From positions 1 to 64,000 of the forward strand of contig RHGE01000008.1 of NCBI GenBank assembly GCA_004296775.1: a DNA stretch of 64,000 nt. The letters run 5' to 3'. Position 1 is the first letter of the stretch. Each line of letters begins with the position of its first letter. This document shows, piece after piece, positions 9,151-18,802 of this stretch. The notes beneath the pieces are model-generated. The model was not told where the DNA came from. It worked only from the letters and a program-made list of their open reading frames with translations, and did no database searches. The translations under genes were made by a program, and so were the position numbers. Source of the DNA: Marinilabiliaceae bacterium JC017. GTDB lineage: Bacteria; Bacteroidota; Bacteroidia; Bacteroidales; Marinilabiliaceae.

Positions 9151-9539
9151 TCATCATTAAACCATTATTAGATCAGTAAGAAGGTATGGTACCGGTAATG
9201 GAAAATGTTATAAGGATAAAGCAGGTCGCTTTGCTACGGGGCATTTGTTTGTTTTTTTTAATCACCCATTTTACAGGATTATAACAACAACCTCTGGTTA
9301 TTTAGCATGCTACATGCAATAAAAAACACCCATCCTTCTATCTTAGCCCCCAAGGATTACGTAAGAAACCCATAACACAGATCGGCGCCATCGTCCAACT
9401 TTATTTTATCCTTCATTAATCAATCGTTATTTTAGTTCCTGCATTTAACGGTAATAAACCAGCTTTTTGTTACTTTCGTTATACAACAAAGGATAAAACA
9501 CTTATAAGTTATGTGGCACACAAAGAAACCTAACTAAAA
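9151..9539. other. AT-rich intergenic stretch without recognisable gene
   Basis: Between the X module and the next orphan gene there is no open frame of note and no match to the other repeats in the window. The final 100 bp presumably hold the promoter of the following gene, but no convincing TAnnTTTG box could be fixed. Confidence 0.4.
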
Positions 9540-10349
9540 ATGGATAAAACCTTTAGGAAATTAACACCTAAAGAAGTCTTCTTTATATTTAAAGAGGAAC
9601 ACAGACTATGCAGTCAATTTGATTGTGAAGCTGGTCCTAACGTAGAGTTGACAATGGATTCTTCAATAAAGGAATGGCGATATTCAATGGATTTACTTCC
9701 GTGGCGAAAACTTGGAAACTATTTGAACGAGGAATTCGAGATTGACATTTCTAAAAATGAATGGAAATCTGTGCTAGAACCATCAAGAACAAAGAAACTA
9801 GGAGATGTATGTCGATTAATTTCTAAACATGCTCAAATTGAAATAATAAAACCAATCAAAATATTTGGAAAAGACTGCCTTTCAGCTTCTCTGTTTAAAA
9901 CAATCAAAATAAACTTAACTAGAAGAGGAGTTGATACTTCTGAACTGAAACCCTCTTCTTTGATTGAGCCATATTTAAAAAATTATTTCGGCGAACTGAT
10001 TGAGCAGATTAATAAAAATTATACTGGTGTTATTCCTGAATTAAAGACAACAGAAACAAAGTTGAATCAAATAAATTCAAGAATTTGGCTTGCATTTTTC
10101 CTATTTCTAATAGCTAGCTTTTTCTGGAATCCATTCTGGATTATTACGATAATTCTATTGATAATTGGATTGTATTCAGGAAATAGCGAGAAAACGGAAT
10201 TGGTAAAACAAAATGAAATGATGTTTATACCAGGTATCAAAACTTTTCGAGATTTAGTTGAAACAATAATTGAGAAAAAGTACGCCACACAATTGAGCAG
10301 CCAGCCTCCAGGCAATAACCTGGCGAAAAAACTCTCACACCATCATTGA
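9540..10349 (+). CDS. Orphan protein with two membrane segments (269 aa)
   Basis: The start is ATG at 9540. The first 175 or so residues are soluble and charged. A hydrophobic stretch of about 35 residues then follows (around 180-215, including IWLAFFLFLIASFF and WIITIILLIIGLY), consistent with a helical hairpin in the membrane, and a soluble tail of about 55 residues follows that. The gene is AT-rich. Its last 20 or so codons (after YATQLSS) are encoded by the beginning of X module copy 2, so the C-terminus appears to be altered by the module junction. No family was recognised. Confidence 0.55.
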   Translation: MDKTFRKLTPKEVFFIFKEEHRLCSQFDCEAGPNVELTMDSSIKEWRYSMDLLPWRKLGNYLNEEFEIDISKNEWKSVLEPSRTKKLGDVCRLISKHAQIEIIKPIKIFGKDCLSASLFKTIKINLTRRGVDTSELKPSSLIEPYLKNYFGELIEQINKNYTGVIPELKTTETKLNQINSRIWLAFFLFLIASFFWNPFWIITIILLIIGLYSGNSEKTELVKQNEMMFIPGIKTFRDLVETIIEKKYATQLSSQPPGNNLAKKLSHHH

Positions 10350-10800
10350 TAACTCTAGCTTCGCCTCCACCTTCCGATCCAAATATCCACCGGATTTTAA
10401 ATCTCAGGAACACTTGCAGCGATTCCATACATCATGGGAAACAGCGAATAATGTTTTGTCAGTAGAGATGAAGACATTTGGTTTTACATGGAAAACAAAG
10501 AGATATAGCCACATTTCTGAAGTCTTTAGGCAGTAAACGTATTCCAGCGATACTGTCCATAGGATATAAACCAAGCCTCGATGATCCGAAGCGCGCGAGC
10601 CCGTCAAATAAGCGGGCAGGCGCGACGAAAATAAGTCTCCCGTTTCGTATCCATTCGCCGGGTTTGTTTTCTTACTTTATTTTATTTAAATAATGATTAT
10701 GGTGTGATTTTAGGATTATTGTTTATCTTAGGAGGTCGAACTTTTCGATAAAGAATAGGGTGGGTATATGTGACACATAAAACACGTGCTGTTCATCTTA
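10291..10800 (+). repeat. X module copy 2 fused directly to Y module copy 2
   Basis: 10291-10635 aligns with 8656-9010 (CAGCCAGCCTCC, CACACCAT, ACGTATTCCAGCGATACTGT, GATCCGAAGCGCGCGAGCCC). At 10636 the sequence passes straight into Y-type sequence (TCTCCCGTTTCGTATCC, TTTATTTAAATAATG, AAGAATAGGGTGGG). This head-to-tail X-Y joint separates two unrelated genes and gives the clearest view of the unit boundary. No gene is supported inside it. Confidence 0.75.
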
Positions 10801-10871
10801 ATATCATTGAGCGTTCAAAATAATCTAGACAAAGAACCAATTTAGCAAACTAATACAAATCTTATATTTTT

Positions 10872-11984
10872 ATGTTACAAAAACTAATTTTACTTAAATC
10901 AATTGTCTTATTACTCCTGCTTTCTTCTTGTCATAGAAATGAAGAGTATCAGATTATTGGAGAAATAACTGGAGTCAAGGACAGTACAAAAGTTTATCTT
11001 CAAGATAGATTATTATTACAAGATATTGATAGTACGTATATCGTAAATAATGAGTTTCAGTTTGGGGGTTTTTTCGAATCTGAGCCACAGTTTTGTATGC
11101 TATACTTAAAGTCCAAAGGAAAACTTTTTTCTACATATTTACTAATGCAGAATGAAAAAGTCTTAATTAAAGGAGACTTAAGTGATTTTAATTCCAAAAC
11201 CTTATGTATACAAGGAGGAAAATATCAAGAAGATGTTAACCATTTAAATGAAGTTACACGGACATATTTGAACAAAAGAGATTCAATTGTGAATCTCTTC
11301 ATGATTGCACCTGATAGTATTAAGAGGAAAAAAACTGAGAAAACCTGGGCTACTGTTGCAAAGCTAGATAGTGTTCGTATATCAAAAACGATATCATTTA
11401 TAAAAGAGAATACCAATTCATATTTTTCATTAATAAACCTGTGGTGGTACCATCGAGAAATCCCCAAAGATACTTTGAAACTAATTTATGATAATTTTTC
11501 ACCAAATTTGAGTGAAACTGAATATGGAAATGCAATTGAATTTTATCTAAAGAATAATGAATTAAAAGAAGGTGATAATTATTTTGATTTTGAAGTTAAA
11601 GATATAAATGGAAACTCTTGTAGGTTGTCTGATGTGAAAAATAAATATATCCTTCTTAATTTTTCAAAACCTTATTGTGGTGCTTCAATTTACGCTGTAA
11701 ATCAATTTAAATGGGTAGAAAAAGACCATGGTGATTCGATTTCAATTGTAAATTTTTACGAAAGCCGCAATCCTAATTTATGGCATAAATTTGTTAATGA
11801 ATACAAAGTTCCAGGTTTAAATTTATGTGACGAAAAAGGTGCATTCAGTGAAATATTAATAAAGTATGGAATTTGGTCTTCCCCTACCTTCATTTTAATA
11901 GATGAAAAAGGGAAGATTAAAGATAAAAGTTCAGGTTGCGGTCCAGGATACATGAAGTGGTATTTGAAAAAGTGTATAAATTAA
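10872..11984 (+). CDS. DUF4369/TlpA-like thioredoxin-fold lipoprotein with a CxxS site
   Basis: This 370-residue protein starts with a lipoprotein signal (VLLLLLSSC; Cys at about residue 20). An N-terminal DUF4369-like beta domain (YQIIGEITGVKDSTKVYL) follows, then a helical middle, then a C-terminal thioredoxin fold from about residue 235. The fold has ILLNFSKPYCGAS where TlpA/ResA proteins have a WCxxC pair, so only the first cysteine remains. The cis-proline region is intact (GIWSSPTFILID). The protein is likely anchored in an envelope membrane facing the periplasm. Without the resolving cysteine it may act as an isomerase-like or substrate-binding thiol protein, or be non-catalytic. It is AT-rich and flanked by Y and X modules. 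Confidence 0.8.
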   Translation: MLQKLILLKSIVLLLLLSSCHRNEEYQIIGEITGVKDSTKVYLQDRLLLQDIDSTYIVNNEFQFGGFFESEPQFCMLYLKSKGKLFSTYLLMQNEKVLIKGDLSDFNSKTLCIQGGKYQEDVNHLNEVTRTYLNKRDSIVNLFMIAPDSIKRKKTEKTWATVAKLDSVRISKTISFIKENTNSYFSLINLWWYHREIPKDTLKLIYDNFSPNLSETEYGNAIEFYLKNNELKEGDNYFDFEVKDINGNSCRLSDVKNKYILLNFSKPYCGASIYAVNQFKWVEKDHGDSISIVNFYESRNPNLWHKFVNEYKVPGLNLCDEKGAFSEILIKYGIWSSPTFILIDEKGKIKDKSSGCGPGYMKWYLKKCIN

Positions 11985-11989
11985 ACGCC

Positions 11990-12290
11990 ATACAATCGAG
12001 AAGCCAGCTGCCAGGCCATTAACCTGGCGGGAAAGCTCTCGCACCACCATACGTACGGGTGGCGTATACGGCGGTTCTCTACATCATGGGGAACCGCGAA
12101 TGATGGCTTGTTGGTAAAGATGAAGACAATTGGTTATACATGGAAACCAAAGAGATATTGCCAAGTTTTTTTGAAGGCTTCCGTCTGTAATGGTAGAACC
12201 TGCTATTGTATTAGGCTTTTTATTATTACCCAGCCGACTATATAACTTATACCCCACGTTCAGCGAAGCATCTCGCTTCGTTGTCACCAT
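11990..12290 (+). repeat. X module, copy 3
   Basis: It starts with ATACAATCGAGAAGCCAGC, 6 bp after the stop of the lipoprotein gene, followed by the GC hairpin (GCCAGGCCATTAACCTGGCG), CACCACCATACGTACGGGT and TATACGGCGGTTCTCTACAT. Homology to copy 1 ends at about 12175. The imperfect CGAAGC/GCTTCG hairpin at 12264-12280 matches the one in front of Y copy 1. 12291-12380 shows nothing further. Confidence 0.7.
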
Positions 12291-12381
12291 CCGACCTCCG
12301 GCCGAATACCAATTCACTCAACACTTCTGCTTAACAGATCATCCAACTGTTTGTCATTTCGTGGTAATAACACCCACCTCT

Positions 12382-12425
12382 AAAAAAGGAAGAGACGCCC
12401 AAATTGGACGTCTCTTCCTTTTTTA
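12382..12425. terminator. Bidirectional terminator between the orphan-gene zone and the metal-efflux operon
   Basis: A long A-start/T-end stem AAAAAAGGAAGAGACG (from 12382) pairs with CGTCTCTTCCTTTTTT (to 12424-12425). It lies 18 bp beyond the stop of the reverse-strand channel gene and would also stop transcription arriving from the left. Confidence 0.85.
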
Positions 12426-12442
12426 TTGAATCCATTTACACC

Positions 12443-13618
12443 CTAAGGCTGATAGGCCTGTAACCGTGCAGCAGCCAGTTGCAGCTCACGCCGAACGTCC
12501 AGGGCTTTATTCACGGTGTCGTAATAAATCTGGATCTCCATCAGGTATTCCAGGATAGATATCTCTCCTGCTTCCAAAGCTGTTGTGAGCAGATCTGTAT
12601 TATTCAGGCTTTGCAAAGCCTGCTGGTAATCCTGATCCATCCGTTTTAGCTGTAGCGCTTTTTCGTGCAGCACCTTAAGTCCGTGATACAGATAAAGACG
12701 GGTATCCTCTACCCTGCTTTGCGCAGCCAATCCTTCGGCTTTCACTTTCTTAACGGTGTTTTTATTTTCCCACAAAGGGATGGACAACCCAACGGTCACC
12801 CCCTGGTACTGCTCCCCTACCACATTTTCCAAGGTATAGCCGGCACTCACCTTAGGCAGGTTTAATGCCTTGTTGAGCTTTTCATTCAGCTGATTCACCT
12901 CTATCCCCTGCTTTTGAAGAACATACTGAGGTATCGCATCCACATACTGGCTAAACCAATCATCAAAATTCAACGGCACCAGGGCGTCAGGCAGGCGGGT
13001 CGTCTTTATTTCAATAGGATTTCCCCCATTGAGGGCTGCCAGCTGTAACAGCACGGTCTTTTGTTCTGTAGCATTAGCTTCCAACTCTTTGCGGGCATTC
13101 AGTAAGTTCAGATCAGCTTTGTTGCGCTCCAGGATATTAGCCTCTCCCTCTTTAAACATAGCATGATAAGCCGAGGCGATTTTTTCAGCATGCGTTAACC
13201 GCACAGCTAACGCCTCAGCATAAGCATTCAGGTATACCATTTGATAACAAAGTTCACGGGCCTCCAACATCACCTCCGTCCTACGCATCTGATAAGTCAC
13301 ATCAACCTGTTGATTCAGTGATTCACTCATCTTTCGCCGATAATGATAAGCAGTGGGGAAATCAAACTCCTGGGTAATACTCAAATCCTGGCGATTGCCA
13401 ATGGCCTCCGGAGATCCCCAAAGGTATCCAAACTCTACCTTGGGATTAGCCGGGTTAAGCCCCATTCTGTTATCCAGTTTAACGGCTTCGGTGGTCTGCC
13501 GCATAACCTTCAACGTCTGGTTATTCATCTCTATTTGATGCATAACCTCATCCACACTTTCTTGTGCTTGAAGGCCTGTCCACAGCAAGAGACCATATAT
13601 GGTTAGTTGTATTTTCAT
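12443..13618 (-). CDS. TolC-family outer-membrane channel of a metal RND system (CusC-like)
   Basis: This 391-residue protein has a signal peptide (MKIQLTIYGLLLWTGLQAQ) and TolC-type coiled-coil repeats. KLNKALNLPKVSAGYTLENV marks the second half, and ITQEFDFPTAYHYRRKMS is typical of channels paired with heavy-metal pumps. It is the last gene of a reverse-strand operon (adaptor, permease, channel) and ends at the bidirectional terminator. It would provide the outer-membrane duct for metal export. It is separated from the permease gene by 314 bp of repeat sequence, so it may have its own promoter. Confidence 0.88.
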   Translation of the reverse strand: MKIQLTIYGLLLWTGLQAQESVDEVMHQIEMNNQTLKVMRQTTEAVKLDNRMGLNPANPKVEFGYLWGSPEAIGNRQDLSITQEFDFPTAYHYRRKMSESLNQQVDVTYQMRRTEVMLEARELCYQMVYLNAYAEALAVRLTHAEKIASAYHAMFKEGEANILERNKADLNLLNARKELEANATEQKTVLLQLAALNGGNPIEIKTTRLPDALVPLNFDDWFSQYVDAIPQYVLQKQGIEVNQLNEKLNKALNLPKVSAGYTLENVVGEQYQGVTVGLSIPLWENKNTVKKVKAEGLAAQSRVEDTRLYLYHGLKVLHEKALQLKRMDQDYQQALQSLNNTDLLTTALEAGEISILEYLMEIQIYYDTVNKALDVRRELQLAAARLQAYQP

Positions 13619-13635
13619 TTGTTTATATTTTAGAC

Positions 13636-13880
13636 ATTAGACTGATAGATAGGAGATAATAACCGAAATCCTGAGTCCTTCATCTTTATCATCATTCTGT
13701 GTGTATATTGAATTTGCATTGTCATTTCTGTTTTATTTTTAGTATCAAGATTCAAGTACCAAGACACAAGACACAAGACTGATAACCTCAGGAACACAAA
13801 GGTTCTGAGTCTTTTAATCATTCTCTTGTGTGTATAAAGCTTAATCATGATAGTTTTATCTGCTTATTAGACATTAGACT
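13636..13880. repeat. Diverged repeat of about 240 bp, second copy at 59885-60130
   Basis: Both copies share, in order, an AGATAATA segment, GAATTTGCAT, TTTAGTATCA, GATTCAAGTACCAA, CAAGACTGATAA, CTTTTTAATCATTCTCTTG-like sequence, and GCTTAATCATGATAGTTT. A 72-codon frame across this copy is not supported as a gene. The 314-bp gap between channel and permease genes is filled by this repeat. Confidence 0.75.
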
Positions 13881-13932
13881 AATAGATAGAAGATAATGGT
13901 ATCGTAAATCCTCTTCCATATCCAAGCGATTT

Positions 13933-16900
13933 TTAAGCATCTTTCTTCGTTATCTGTACCCAATTATTTTTTCTCAGTACATAATATACAATGGGCACCA
14001 CGTAAATATTGAGCAAGGTGGAAGTAAGCAATCCGCCTAAAATCACCTTTGCCATGGGACTTTGAATTTCGTTTCCCGGTGCATCTCCGTTTAAGGCCAA
14101 CGGAACAAGTGCCAATGCTGCGGTCAAAGCTGTCATGAGGATAGGATTCAGACGATCCACCGAACCATGCATCACATTTTGGAGCAGCTGCTTCCCATTA
14201 CCATCCAGATTTTGATAATTAGATACCAACAAGATCCCATTACGCGTTGCAATGCCAAACAACGTAATAAATCCAATGATCGCCGGGATGCTAATAATCC
14301 CTTCTGTAAAACGAATGGTAAACACCCCTCCGATCAAAGCCAATGGCAGATTTAAAAGAATGATCCCCGACAATCGTGTGTTCCTGAATTCCTGGAACAA
14401 CAGCAAAAAGATGACACAAATCGCTAAAACAGACGCAATAAACAGAGTCTGAGAGGCCCTGGCTTCACTCTCGAACTGACCTCCATACTGAATACGGTAC
14501 CCCTCGGGCAATGACACGTCGTCTTTCACCCTGGATTGAATGTCATTCACCACACTTCTTAAATCCCGTTCTGCCACATTGGCCGACACCACCACCTTGC
14601 GTTGAACATTTTCGCGGCTCACTGAACCGGGCCCTGAAGAAGAAACAATCCGGGCAACTTGTTCCAGTGGCACTTTTCGGCCATCTTGCGTATCAATTAA
14701 AGCACTTTTAATCCCCTCCATGGAACCAGTATAATCACCATTAAACCGAAGGATTAAATCAAAACTGCGTTGACCTTCGTAAATGTCCGCCATTTTTTCA
14801 CCGGCAAACGCCACATCCACAAACTCATTGAACTTAGCCAACGAGATCCCATACCGGGCCAACTTGTCGCGATCGGCTTTAATTTGAATTTGCGGAATCT
14901 CCACCTGTTGTTCTACACTCACATCAACCAATCCCGGGATACCATTAATGGTAGCAGCCACCTGGTTCCCCAACATAAATAACCGGTTCAGATCCTGGCC
15001 AAACAATTTAATGGCAATGTTTGCCCGGGTTCCCGAGAGCATGTGGTCGATCCGGTGCCCCAAAGGCTGTCCCACAGTGGAAGCCACACCCGGCACACCT
15101 GCCAGTTTTTCCCGGACCTCAGCCATAAATCCCTGGCGACTTCTTTGCCCCAGGGTAAAATTAACATCAATCTCCGCACTGTTGGTAGTCTGTGAGTGCT
15201 CATCCAGTTCCCCTCTTCCCGTTCGGCGCGCCGTACTGGTCACCTCTGGGATTGAGAACAATTCACGCTCCATCAGATTTCCCAGCCGGTTGCTCTCCTC
15301 CAGTGAAATACCCGGTTTACTTACTGCCGAAATCGTTAATGCTCCTTCATTAAACTCAGGCAGGAAGCTTCTTCCCATGGAAAACAAGGTAACCACTGAA
15401 AGGATAAACAGTCCGACGGAGGCCATTAAAATAGAAGTTTTATGCCTTAAAGCCCAGGCTAAAGAACGCTCATACCACTTTAACAAAAAGCCGGACAACC
15501 AGCTGTCCTTCTTCTTTCGAGTCAGGTATTTTTCATTCGTCAACAGTAATCGGCACAGCAGAGGAGTCAGTGTCATGGCAACAATTAACGATACAAATAG
15601 CGATACGATGTAGGCAATCCCGAGAGGTTTCAGCATGCGCCCTTCCATCCCTGACAAAAAGAACAGGGGGACAAAAGCCACCATGATAATAAGCGTGGCA
15701 TTCATGATTGAAGCCCGGATCTCCTTGGAAGCCTCATAGACAATAACCATGGCTGATTGACGCTCTTCCCCGGGTTTCTGATGATTCTGCCGCAACCGTT
15801 TATATACATTCTCCACATCAATAATGGCATCATCCACCAGTGATCCTATGGCAATAGCCATTCCTCCCAAACTCATGGTATTGATATTCAAATCCAGGAA
15901 CTTCAGGGTGAGGATGGCCCCCAACAACGACAACGGGATAGCCAGCAAAGAGATGATGGTAGTACGGAAACTCCCTAGAAACAGGAAGAGAATGACCACC
16001 ACAAAGATGGCTCCTTCCATCAACGCGCGCTGTACATTATTCACCGATGTTTCAATAAAATCGGCCTGCCTGAAGATCCTGGAATCCAATTTGACATCAG
16101 CCGGTAAAGCAGCTTCCAACTCCGCCAGGTTAGCTTCAATCTTTTTGGTAAGCTTCAGCGTATTGGTATTGGGCTGTTTCGAAATGGAGAGGATAACAGC
16201 GGGTTCGGCATTTTGCGAGGCATACCCCATTTTAACAGCACTGCCAATAATCACTTCAGCCACATCGTGCACAAACAACGGTTGGTCATTCACCTTTTTT
16301 ATGAAAGTATTACCTAAAAGCCCGATATCATCAGTACGAGCCATCCCCAGCACCACATATTCATTGCCATATTGTCGCACCACTCCCCCGGTAGAATTCT
16401 CGCTCATGTACTTACAAACCTCTGCCAGTTCATCCAGTGAAACATTGTAACGGGCCATCCTGGCCGGATCGGCCAAAACCTGGTACTGCTTGTAATCCCC
16501 TCCGATAATCGTCACCTGTGATACGCCTCCGGTAGCCAGGAGCAACGGCTTCACCTGCCATTCGGCAATGGTGCGCAAAGTCATCATATCAGTACTGTCG
16601 GCTTGTAATCCAATGAACAGAATCTCCCCCATTACGCTGGATTGAGGCGCCAGTATGGGCTGCCCAACCCCCAAGGGCATTTGACCAGCCAGTGTTACCA
16701 ATTTCTCACTCACAATCTGGCGGGCTTTGAATATATCCGTTCCCCAATCAAATTCTACCCATACAAAAGAAAAACCTTGCGAGCTCGCCGATCGAACCCT
16801 ACGGACATCGGTGGCTCCATTCACCGCTGTTTCAATGGGAAAAGTCACCAGGCGTTCCACCTCTTCGGCAGCCATCCCATGGGCATCGGTCATCACCACT

Positions 16901-17040
16901 ACGGTAGGCGCCGTTAAATCAGGAAAAACATCCACATCCATATCCCTGGCAGTATAGATCCCTGCCACCATCAGAACCACTGCTCCCAATAACACCAACA
17001 ATTTATTGTGGAGCGAAAACTGTATAATCTTGTTCAGCAT
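13933..17040 (-). CDS. Heavy-metal RND efflux permease (CusA/CzcA family)
   Basis: This 1,035-residue inner-membrane pump has HME-RND features. The N-terminus is MLNKIIQFSLHNKLLVLLGA. RDMDVDVFPDLTAPTVVVMT and AEEVERLVTFPIETAVNG follow. TM4 has SLVDDAIIDVENVYKRLR, with the acidic pair expected for proton coupling. The GRSFLPEFNEGALTISAV segment corresponds to FMPPLNEG of CusA but with a changed sequence, so Cu(I)/Ag(I) specificity cannot be assumed; Zn/Co/Cd are alternatives. It is preceded on the same strand by the adaptor (15-bp gap), which supports a single transcript. Histidine-rich proteins upstream are consistent with metal handling. Confidence 0.93.
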   Translation of the reverse strand: MLNKIIQFSLHNKLLVLLGAVVLMVAGIYTARDMDVDVFPDLTAPTVVVMTDAHGMAAEEVERLVTFPIETAVNGATDVRRVRSASSQGFSFVWVEFDWGTDIFKARQIVSEKLVTLAGQMPLGVGQPILAPQSSVMGEILFIGLQADSTDMMTLRTIAEWQVKPLLLATGGVSQVTIIGGDYKQYQVLADPARMARYNVSLDELAEVCKYMSENSTGGVVRQYGNEYVVLGMARTDDIGLLGNTFIKKVNDQPLFVHDVAEVIIGSAVKMGYASQNAEPAVILSISKQPNTNTLKLTKKIEANLAELEAALPADVKLDSRIFRQADFIETSVNNVQRALMEGAIFVVVILFLFLGSFRTTIISLLAIPLSLLGAILTLKFLDLNINTMSLGGMAIAIGSLVDDAIIDVENVYKRLRQNHQKPGEERQSAMVIVYEASKEIRASIMNATLIIMVAFVPLFFLSGMEGRMLKPLGIAYIVSLFVSLIVAMTLTPLLCRLLLTNEKYLTRKKKDSWLSGFLLKWYERSLAWALRHKTSILMASVGLFILSVVTLFSMGRSFLPEFNEGALTISAVSKPGISLEESNRLGNLMERELFSIPEVTSTARRTGRGELDEHSQTTNSAEIDVNFTLGQRSRQGFMAEVREKLAGVPGVASTVGQPLGHRIDHMLSGTRANIAIKLFGQDLNRLFMLGNQVAATINGIPGLVDVSVEQQVEIPQIQIKADRDKLARYGISLAKFNEFVDVAFAGEKMADIYEGQRSFDLILRFNGDYTGSMEGIKSALIDTQDGRKVPLEQVARIVSSSGPGSVSRENVQRKVVVSANVAERDLRSVVNDIQSRVKDDVSLPEGYRIQYGGQFESEARASQTLFIASVLAICVIFLLLFQEFRNTRLSGIILLNLPLALIGGVFTIRFTEGIISIPAIIGFITLFGIATRNGILLVSNYQNLDGNGKQLLQNVMHGSVDRLNPILMTALTAALALVPLALNGDAPGNEIQSPMAKVILGGLLTSTLLNIYVVPIVYYVLRKNNWVQITKKDA

Positions 17041-17055
17041 AATTCCCTCCTTTTT

Positions 17056-18567
17056 TTAGTGTACATGCCCGGCATGGGGATCAATAGTAGTAGAAACAGC
17101 CGCCAACTTCACCAGAATGGCGCCACGGGTTACAATACGTTCACGTGGTGCCAAACCCGATACGATTTCGGTTTCAATTCCATCGGCAGAACCGGTTTTA
17201 ACTTCCCTTTTTTCAAACAACTCCGGTGTTACCTGAACAAAGACAAAAAAGTTGCCTTGTTCCTCCACCAAAGCCGACTCAGGAACAGAAATAACATGGC
17301 CCGCAGGTTTCGATTTAAGGAATACATCAGCAAATCCTCCGGCTACCAATTCAGGCCGGTAATCCACCTCAATGCTTACGGGTAACAGGTAGCTCTCGCG
17401 GGATACGGAGCGGCCATAAGACAGTATTCTTCCATTGAGCTCCTCCAGGGTATATTTCCGTTCGCCAGATTGAGCAATTATATGGGCCGTTTCCACATTT
17501 TTTAATTCAGTCAGGTGCGATTGGCGCACCATTGCCCTGAGCATTATCCGGTGCGTCCTGACAATGGATACTAACGGCGTTCCTGCTTCCACAAATTGAC
17601 CATTATTAACATATAACTGATGCACATACCCTTCCAGCGAGGCAAGCACCGGCTCCCCGGACCTATTGAGCGACTGGTTTAGATTTGACCACTCAACTCG
17701 GGTCTTCTCATAAGCAGACTTAGCTTCCATTAGCGCTTTTTGAGAGACGATGCGCTCTTCTGCCAATTTTTGTTTGCGCTCATAATCTGCCCGGGCCAAT
17801 TCAAAATCAGACTTGGCCTGGTTCCATTTCACCTCCGCATTATTATCAACCATCCCTTTTCCTACTATCCTTAAAAGCTCCTCGCCGGCTCTTACGTTTT
17901 GACCTTCTGTTATACTCCCGGAAATAAACCGGACCAATCCACTGCTGCGGGCGGTTATCACCACCTCATCAGAGGGAGCAGCTGCCACCGACGCAGGAGC
18001 TTTTATAACTGCTCCAAATGTACCTTCAGCGGGATAACCTGTTGCAAAGTCAATTTTCCACGATTGCTCTTTGGTAAACTGAATGGCATTGGCCGATGGC
18101 GGCTCAGCCTCATCAGCATCATGAATAGCATCGTGTTCATCCTTATACACCTGAATATCTTTCACCACTACCAGGTCCTTTTCATCCTCTTTTTCGATCT
18201 CAAAACGAAGTTCTCCCCGCCCCGAGACAACGGGTTGTAAGGTAAAAGAATAAATACCCGGACGAACGGCTTTAACCCTGGTTTGACGAATGCCCTTTGT
18301 CCCCACCACCAGGGAAACAGTTACCCTGGCATTTTCCAAAGGCTTAAAGTCAATCAACCCTGTGAAATGAGCTAAGATGTCAGTGTTGTGTCCAACCACC
18401 CAGGGATCGGTCTCTGCAAACACTTCATAGTTGTCGGAATAAGCGGTTAAAGACAATTTTACCTCATCATGTGCATGACCGCGTCCTGAATTGTCAGCAC
18501 TTTGATTGCACGCGACCAAAAACAACCCAATCAAAAGGGTTGAGATGGATTTATATAGTAAGTTCAT
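17056..18567 (-). CDS. Heavy-metal RND periplasmic adaptor lipoprotein (CusB/CzcB family)
   Basis: This 503-residue adaptor has a lipoprotein signal (LLIGLFLVACNQ). A His-containing N-terminal patch (GRGHAHDE) is followed by an extra N-terminal beta domain (about residues 35-140), as in CzcB-type adaptors. The lipoyl/barrel-sandwich core includes VVITARSSGLVRFISGSITE and a coiled-coil hairpin (NAEVKWNQAKSDFELARADY), then a beta-barrel and a membrane-proximal domain. The C-terminus ends DPHAGHVH, another possible metal site. It would join the permease to the outer-membrane channel and may deliver metal. The start at 18567 gives a proper lipoprotein signal. The 235 bp before it (18568-18802) hold no recognisable gene. 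Confidence 0.92.
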   Translation of the reverse strand: MNLLYKSISTLLIGLFLVACNQSADNSGRGHAHDEVKLSLTAYSDNYEVFAETDPWVVGHNTDILAHFTGLIDFKPLENARVTVSLVVGTKGIRQTRVKAVRPGIYSFTLQPVVSGRGELRFEIEKEDEKDLVVVKDIQVYKDEHDAIHDADEAEPPSANAIQFTKEQSWKIDFATGYPAEGTFGAVIKAPASVAAAPSDEVVITARSSGLVRFISGSITEGQNVRAGEELLRIVGKGMVDNNAEVKWNQAKSDFELARADYERKQKLAEERIVSQKALMEAKSAYEKTRVEWSNLNQSLNRSGEPVLASLEGYVHQLYVNNGQFVEAGTPLVSIVRTHRIMLRAMVRQSHLTELKNVETAHIIAQSGERKYTLEELNGRILSYGRSVSRESYLLPVSIEVDYRPELVAGGFADVFLKSKPAGHVISVPESALVEEQGNFFVFVQVTPELFEKREVKTGSADGIETEIVSGLAPRERIVTRGAILVKLAAVSTTIDPHAGHVH

Positions 18568-18802
18568 ATGTTTTAAGTTTTTATCCGTTTTAAAATAGAA
18601 AGAAATAAGAAGAATTCACAGATGAGTAGCACCATTTATACACCATACCCTCTGCTTTTTATTAATCCTTTTCCTCTTCTATCTCTTGTATCATCACTGA
18701 ACCATTGAATCACTCACAAAAGTGGCAAAGATGGTTACAACCATGCCATGGGCATATAGTTGTAAAACCATCTATTGCCAATCCTTCATTAAAGTGAATG
18801 CA

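Noticed and set aside
7293-12290. Integron cassette array with attC sites
   Set aside because: The spacers are 350-500 bp, no RYYYAAC/GTTRRRY pairs framing a short folded site were found, and there is no tyrosine integrase.
13630-13848. 72-codon reverse frame between channel and permease genes
   Set aside because: It lies wholly in the 240-bp dispersed repeat and has no counterpart in the copy at 59885.
14948-15613. 221-codon forward frame opposite the metal permease
   Set aside because: Antisense shadow of a clear RND gene; composition follows the codon positions of the opposite strand.
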